This document shows, one piece after another, positions 59,997 through 64,000 of a DNA stretch of 64,000 nt (position 1 is its first letter; each line of letters opens with the position of its first letter). The notes under the pieces were generated by a model. The model was not told the DNA's origin. It saw nothing but the letters and a program-made list of their open reading frames with translations, and did no database searches. Where the stretch lies: the NCBI RefSeq assembly GCF_000023285.1, contig NC_013162.1:784501-848500 (forward strand). Direction: 5' to 3'. The DNA is from Capnocytophaga ochracea DSM 7271 (GTDB taxonomy: Bacteria > Bacteroidota > Bacteroidia > Flavobacteriales > Flavobacteriaceae). A program made the position numbers and the translations under genes.

Positions 59997-61226
59997 ATGT
60001 ATAGATTCTCTCTTTATATCATCAAGGCAATCCTCCCCCTCGTTGCCCTATTCAACAAAAAAATACACCTCTTTGTAAGCGGACGTAAAACCGTATGGAC
60101 TACCCTTACCGCAAAACTCGACCCTCATACCCGCTATGTGTGGATACATACCGCTTCTCTCGGCGAGTTCGAACAAGGATTGCCCGTTGTTAAAGCCCTG
60201 AAAAAACAAGGCTATAAAATACTCATTACCTTCTTTTCTCCCTCAGGCTACGAGGTGCGCAAAAACACCCCCGATGCCGATATAGTGGTCTATCTTCCCC
60301 TTGATACACCCGCTAATGCCCGCAAGTTCGTGCAAATGGTAAATCCTGCAATGGCTATTTTTGTGAAATACGAGTTTTGGGTCAATTACCTTACCGAGCT
60401 CAAAAAAGCACAAGTACCCACTTATTTGCTCTCCGGTATTTTTCGCAAAAATCAAATCTTTTTCAAGCCTTACGGCGGAATGATGCGCCGAGCTCTCCAT
60501 TGCTTTACTCATTTCTTCGTGCAGAACGAGCTTTCTCAGCAACTACTTAAAAACTTAGGCTTCAATAATGTAACTGTCAGTGGCGACACCCGTTTCGACC
60601 GTGTGGCTGAAATATTGGAACGAGACAACCATTTAGATTTTGTAGAGCAGTTCAAAGGAAACAATCTATGTGTGGTCTTCGGTAGTTCGTGGGCTACCGA
60701 CGAAGACATTTACTTGCAATATATCAACACTTGCACTGCCCCAGTGAAGTTCATTATTGCCCCTCATAATATTCACCCTACCGATATCGCAGAACTCAAA
60801 CACAACCAGCAGAAGTTAAACCGTAAAGTTGCCCTATTCTCCGAGAAAGATTCTCTCAACCTTTCTGATTACGACGTACTCATCATCGATACCATAGGCA
60901 TTCTCACCAAAGTGTATAGCTATGCCGATATAGCCTATGTAGGAGGTGGAATGGGCACTACGGGCTTACACAATGTCTTAGAGCCCGCCGTATTTGGGGT
61001 ACCTGTAATCATCGGTAAGAATTATGAAAAGTTCAATGAAGCAAAGGAGTTAGTCACCTTAGGAGGCGTTCTCTCCGTAAGCAGTAAAGAAGAATTCGCC
61101 CAGGTGATGAATAACCTTGTTACTTCACCCGAAAAGCGCATCGCTATAGGCAATATCAATCGCCAATATATAAACGAAAAACAAGGCGCTACTAAGGCTT
61201 TTTTACAAGCAATAACTTCGTTTTAG
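59997..61226 (+). CDS. waaA: KDO transferase (3-deoxy-D-manno-octulosonic acid transferase)
   Basis: This GT30 enzyme adds KDO to the lipid A precursor at the inner membrane. The N-terminal hydrophobic anchor (FSLYIIKAILPLVALFN) is present, then the catalytic-base region IHTASLGEFEQGLPVVKAL and the CMP-KDO-binding C-terminal region with YVGGGMGTTGLHNVLEPAVF followed by GVPVIIG. The 409-residue length is normal. It is transcribed divergently from the phosphoethanolamine transferase gene, and the two may share lipid A modification duties. Confidence 0.94.
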   Translation: MYRFSLYIIKAILPLVALFNKKIHLFVSGRKTVWTTLTAKLDPHTRYVWIHTASLGEFEQGLPVVKALKKQGYKILITFFSPSGYEVRKNTPDADIVVYLPLDTPANARKFVQMVNPAMAIFVKYEFWVNYLTELKKAQVPTYLLSGIFRKNQIFFKPYGGMMRRALHCFTHFFVQNELSQQLLKNLGFNNVTVSGDTRFDRVAEILERDNHLDFVEQFKGNNLCVVFGSSWATDEDIYLQYINTCTAPVKFIIAPHNIHPTDIAELKHNQQKLNRKVALFSEKDSLNLSDYDVLIIDTIGILTKVYSYADIAYVGGGMGTTGLHNVLEPAVFGVPVIIGKNYEKFNEAKELVTLGGVLSVSSKEEFAQVMNNLVTSPEKRIAIGNINRQYINEKQGATKAFLQAITSF

Positions 61227-61370
61227 CCTCGCCTTACCGCCTTTTTACCTTCGCTTTTCCGTCACCACATTCCCCCTATTACCTCCGTCATTCGTCATTC
61301 GTTCCTCGTCATTCCTTCCCTTTTCCGTCATACTCCCCCCTAGTGCCTATGGTCTAAGGCCTAATGCCTT
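61227..61370. other. Repeat words after waaA
   Basis: No gene. Contains TCGTCATTCGTTCCTCGTCATT-like words, a CTATGGTCTAAGGCC word and T-rich sequence. The next 220 bp are the fifth repeat element copy. Confidence 0.45.
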
Positions 61371-61590
61371 TTCTCTTTCTTTCGTCTCGAAACCCCGATT
61401 TTAACATTTTTTGCACCGCTGTATTATATTATGAGTCAATTACTTATATACCCTTTCTATACCAATCGTCCAAGATTCGTATAAGCTTCCTATAAGCTCT
61501 CTATAAGCTACCCCCACCCTTCTTATACCCTTTTTTCACCAAATTTTCTCTCAGCTCTCTTCCGTTCTTTTCCGATATCTTTTGAAAGCC
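61371..61590 (+). repeat. Five-copy intergenic repeat element, copy E
   Basis: This is the most diverged copy: it has TTTCGTCTCGAAACC for the usual TTTCGCCTCGAAACC and CACCGCTGTATTATA for CCTTGTTGTATTATA. The 11-bp array with three TATAAGCTnnC units and the following CTTATACCCTTTTTTCACC end are kept. It confirms which part of the element is conserved. Confidence 0.82.
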
Positions 61591-61904
61591 CCTAGCAGTC
61601 CCAGCATATCTCTTTTTCATCTCAAACTTTGCCCAAGTTAATTGCCCGTCGTGCTACGACCTTTGGCAAAGTTTAATAAACTGACAATCCCTCCGCTGGT
61701 TTACAAGGCGTAGCTTTGATTTTGTTTAAATTTTGTTTGATTTCTGAGGCACAGCCTCATTCCTCTAATACAACTTCACATCCCATTTTCTAATTTTCTC
61801 ATTCTCTAATTTCTCCCCCGCCCGTGCACCTCACACCTAAAAACCACAAAATCACCACATTTGTTTTTTTTCTTTCTTTTTTAGTAAATATTTTTTGAAA
61901 TAAT
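61591..61904. other. Gap upstream of the PAP2 phosphatase gene
   Basis: Two opposed CTTTGsCAAAG-type words near 61.62 and 61.66 kb with GTCGTGCTACGAC between them, a GGCGTAGCTTTGATTTTG word as at 42.2 kb, and AT tracts are present. No gene is seen. Confidence 0.5.
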
Positions 61905-61935
61905 TTGCACATTTATTCTTTTTTTTCTACATTTG
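61905..61935 (+). promoter_or_regulatory. Promoter of the PAP2 phosphatase-porin pair
   Basis: TTG (61905-61907), 20 bp, TACATTTG (61928-61935) is a consensus Bacteroidota promoter, 65 bp before the start codon. Confidence 0.65.
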
Positions 61936-62000
61936 TAGTGTCTTTTAAAACCTAAATACCTTCCAAAAGAGAATACAATAAATTTTAACTGTATAATAAG

Positions 62001-62777
62001 ATGAGAAAAACATTATTATTCGTAGCCTTGCTATCGGTGATGGCAACTACATTCGCACAAGAGAAAATCAAAGACGTAAGAACCAAACCCGACCTCTACT
62101 TCTTGCAAATCGGTGAGGTGGCAAACAGTCTTGAGCTCCTACCTCCTCCTCCTCAACCAGGTAGTATTCTTTTCCTTAACGACGAAGCCCAATACCAATG
62201 GGGCTTAATGCAACGCCGTACCCCTCGTGGTGAGCAAGCCGTATCGGATGCTCGTGTAGAGGGTCCTGGCGTGCCTAATGCTTTTTCCGAAGCTTTTGGC
62301 ATCAAGATTTCTAAGGAAACTACTCCCGAAATCTTCAAACTTGTAGTAAATATGCGCGAAGATGCAGGCGACCTCGCTACTCGTGCCGCCAAAGAACACT
62401 ATATGCGCGTGCGTCCGTTTGCTTTCTACGAAAAGACCACTTGCAATCCCGAACAACAAAAAGAACTCTCTACTAATGGTTCTTATCCCTCTGGTCACAC
62501 CGCTATTGGGTGGGCTACCGCTTTGGTGCTTGCCGAAATCAATGTCGATAGACAAAACGAAATCCTCAAACGCGGATATGAAATGGGACAAAGTCGCGTG
62601 ATTTGTGGTTACCATTTCCAAAGTGATGTAGATGCTGCTCGTCTCGTAGCAAGTGCCGTAGTAGCGCGTCTCCACGCCAATGATGCCTTTATGAAACAAC
62701 TCGAAAAAGCTAAAAAAGAGTTTGAAGGACTTGTAAAAAAAAGCAAAGTAAAGAAAAGTGAACGTATGACTAAATAA
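62001..62777 (+). CDS. PAP2-family class A acid phosphatase
   Basis: This 258-residue exported phosphatase (signal peptide ends TFAQ) releases phosphate from organic phosphates in the periplasm or outside. The three PAP2 signature parts are clear: [10 protein letters not shown], then [13 protein letters not shown] with the catalytic His, and [17 protein letters not shown] with the second His. It is followed after 11 bp by a porin gene, so the pair probably serves phosphate acquisition. The C-terminal tail is basic ([12 protein letters not shown]). Confidence 0.93.
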   Translation: MRKTLLFVALLSVMATTFAQEKIKDVRTKPDLYFLQIGEVANSLELLPPPPQPGSILFLNDEAQYQWGLMQRRTPRGEQAVSDARVEGPGVPNAFSEAFGIKISKETTPEIFKLVVNMREDAGDLATRAAKEHYMRVRPFAFYEKTTCNPEQQKELSTNGSYPSGHTAIGWATALVLAEINVDRQNEILKRGYEMGQSRVICGYHFQSDVDAARLVASAVVARLHANDAFMKQLEKAKKEFEGLVKKSKVKKSERMTK

Positions 62778-62788
62778 AATTTAAAACT

Positions 62789-64000
62789 ATGAAAAAGATA
62801 TATTTTATGATGTTCAGCCTAATGGCTGTGGGCTATACCTATGCCCAAGAAGAACCAACCACCGTTACCGATACCACCGAACCTATGCCCGCTACACCTA
62901 TACAGGAAGCTCCTAAACCCGAAGAAAAGTTAGAAGTAAAACCCGGAGGACGTATTTTATTGGACGCTGGTTATTTCAATGCCAATGAGCAAAAAGATAA
63001 GTTCGTAAGTGGGGTAGCTATCCCCGATGTGCGTATGGGCTTAGGCGTACGCTATGGTAATTGGAAAGGAAAAGTAGATATCGGCTTTGCTTATGGCAAA
63101 GTTTCTCCTAAGGATATCTTTATCGAATACGGTTTCAGCAAACACACACTTTTGCGTGGAGGTTATTTCGTACACCAATTCGGTATGCAAAGTGCCACCA
63201 GTTCTTCTTTCAAAATATCGATGGAAGAACCCCAAAGTAACGAGGCTTTCTTCAACTCTCGTCTCATCGGTTTGATGCTCTTACACCAAAAAGATGACTT
63301 TATGGGTACTTTAAGCCTCTTTGCCGAAGGTGAAACGATGAAGAAAAGCTCTGATGCTACAGGCGACCAAGGTATGGGTATGATGAGCCGTTTGCTCTAT
63401 CGCCCACAACGTGAAGAAGGCAAGATTTTTCACGTAGGACTCTCAGGTGCTTTCGAAACACCTCGTTATAACGAAACACCAGCACTTAACCACAACTCTT
63501 ATGTGCTCAAAACACCTTTCCCTACTCGTATCGCTAAGGTAACCGCACAACAAGCAACTATTGATAACGCTACTTTCCTTTATAAATTCTCCCCCGAATT
63601 GCTCTTTGCACGTGGTCGTTTAGGTTTAGAAGCCCAATATTACTATGTGAATGTAAATCGCAAGAGTGGTTTCGATAATTTCAAAGCAAGTGGTGCTTAT
63701 GGTATGTTCCGTGCTATCGTAAAAGGAAACCCTTACGAATATACTGACATCGATGGAGGTATCGCTACCCCCAGACCTGGTGCTATGGAACTCGTTGCTG
63801 GTTATAACTACACCGATTTATCCGACCCTAAAGCGGGTATCTTAGGAGGTCGCCTCAACGATTATTCACTTACATTCAACTATTATATCAATAAGTATAT
63901 GATTTGGCGTGTACGTGCTTCCTACACCGGTGTTACTTACCGTGAAAGCATTCCCGACACCAATTTAAGTCTTATCGAAACTCGTTTGCAAATCAAGTTC
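62789..64000 (+). CDS. Phosphate-selective porin-like (OprO/OprP type), cut by the right edge
   Basis: The frame opens at ATG 62789 and stays open to the window end, so the 3' end is missing. It starts with a signal peptide (MVGYTYAQ-like end: AVGYTYAQ), a Pro/Thr/Glu-rich linker, and then beta-barrel strands typical of phosphate-selective porins: GGRILLDAGYFNANEQK, IPDVRMGLGVRYGNWKGK, VDIGFAYGKVSPKDIFIEY, HTLLRGGYFVHQFGMQS, and later FSPELLFARGRLGLEAQYYY. About 404 residues are visible. It lies 11 bp after the PAP2 phosphatase gene. The specificity (phosphate/polyphosphate) is inferred from family and context. Confidence 0.82.
   Translation, partial: MKKIYFMMFSLMAVGYTYAQEEPTTVTDTTEPMPATPIQEAPKPEEKLEVKPGGRILLDAGYFNANEQKDKFVSGVAIPDVRMGLGVRYGNWKGKVDIGFAYGKVSPKDIFIEYGFSKHTLLRGGYFVHQFGMQSATSSSFKISMEEPQSNEAFFNSRLIGLMLLHQKDDFMGTLSLFAEGETMKKSSDATGDQGMGMMSRLLYRPQREEGKIFHVGLSGAFETPRYNETPALNHNSYVLKTPFPTRIAKVTAQQATIDNATFLYKFSPELLFARGRLGLEAQYYYVNVNRKSGFDNFKASGAYGMFRAIVKGNPYEYTDIDGGIATPRPGAMELVAGYNYTDLSDPKAGILGGRLNDYSLTFNYYINKYMIWRVRASYTGVTYRESIPDTNLSLIETRLQIKF

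Overview
The window looks like a chromosome segment of a Bacteroidota species of class Flavobacteriia, and an oral Capnocytophaga-like organism is the best guess. Supporting signs are SusC/SusD pairs, Bacteroidota promoters (TTG, about 20 nt, TAnnTTTG), few Shine-Dalgarno sites, lipoproteins with Bacteroidota-type lipoboxes, and a KDO/lipid A gene next to a phosphoethanolamine-transferase-like gene. The genus is an inference from gene content and style.

Layout. 1-7.1 kb: a starch-type Sus operon (SusC, cut by the window edge; SusD; SusE/F-like glycan-binding lipoprotein; GH13 alpha-amylase lipoprotein). 7.1-23.0 kb: a contractile tail locus, mostly leftward. It has a sheath, tube, frameshifted tail chaperone, tape measure, hub, spike, LysM adaptor, baseplate J and I-like proteins, collar/fibre genes, glucosaminidase endolysin and a putative one-protein spanin. 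It also has a Gam-like protein, small regulators and a divergent LexA/CI-type repressor. I see no portal, capsid, terminase, integrase or transposase gene. This looks like a headless phage-tail particle (tailocin) derived from a Mu-like phage, and is the most interesting system here. 23.9-32.0 kb: a trpS-oxidoreductase-SPOR protein-queE operon, then leftward methyltransferase, hemerythrin/PAS, dinB and dprA genes. 32.4-40 kb: a TIGR03915-type DNA repair protein and its usual radical SAM partner, split by a second SusC/SusD pair. 40-50 kb: nadK, pgmB, a phosphopantetheinyl transferase, pdhB, a methyltransferase, an AraC regulator, outer-membrane and YD-repeat proteins. 49.5-57.3 kb: an accessory/defence stretch with a GNAT toxin-antitoxin-like pair, an Mrr-like nuclease, a broken Uma2 gene, and a type II methyltransferase and TdeIII-like endonuclease with an AT-rich AIPR gene between them. 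57.3-64 kb: GH130 enzyme, phosphoethanolamine transferase, waaA, and a PAP2 phosphatase-porin pair cut by the right edge.

The long gaps are filled with a recurring set of repeats. Most striking is an element of about 200 bp present five times, in both orientations, with an internal array of 11-bp units. Other recurring words are a palindrome ACTTTGsCAAAGT, a hairpin TCCGCGAGAGCGGA, GTCGTGCTACGAC-like words and (TTTCTAAT)-like low-complexity tracts. Some of these words also sit between tail genes, which suggests the tail locus has been resident for a long time.

No rRNA, tRNA, CRISPR array or insertion sequence was recognised.
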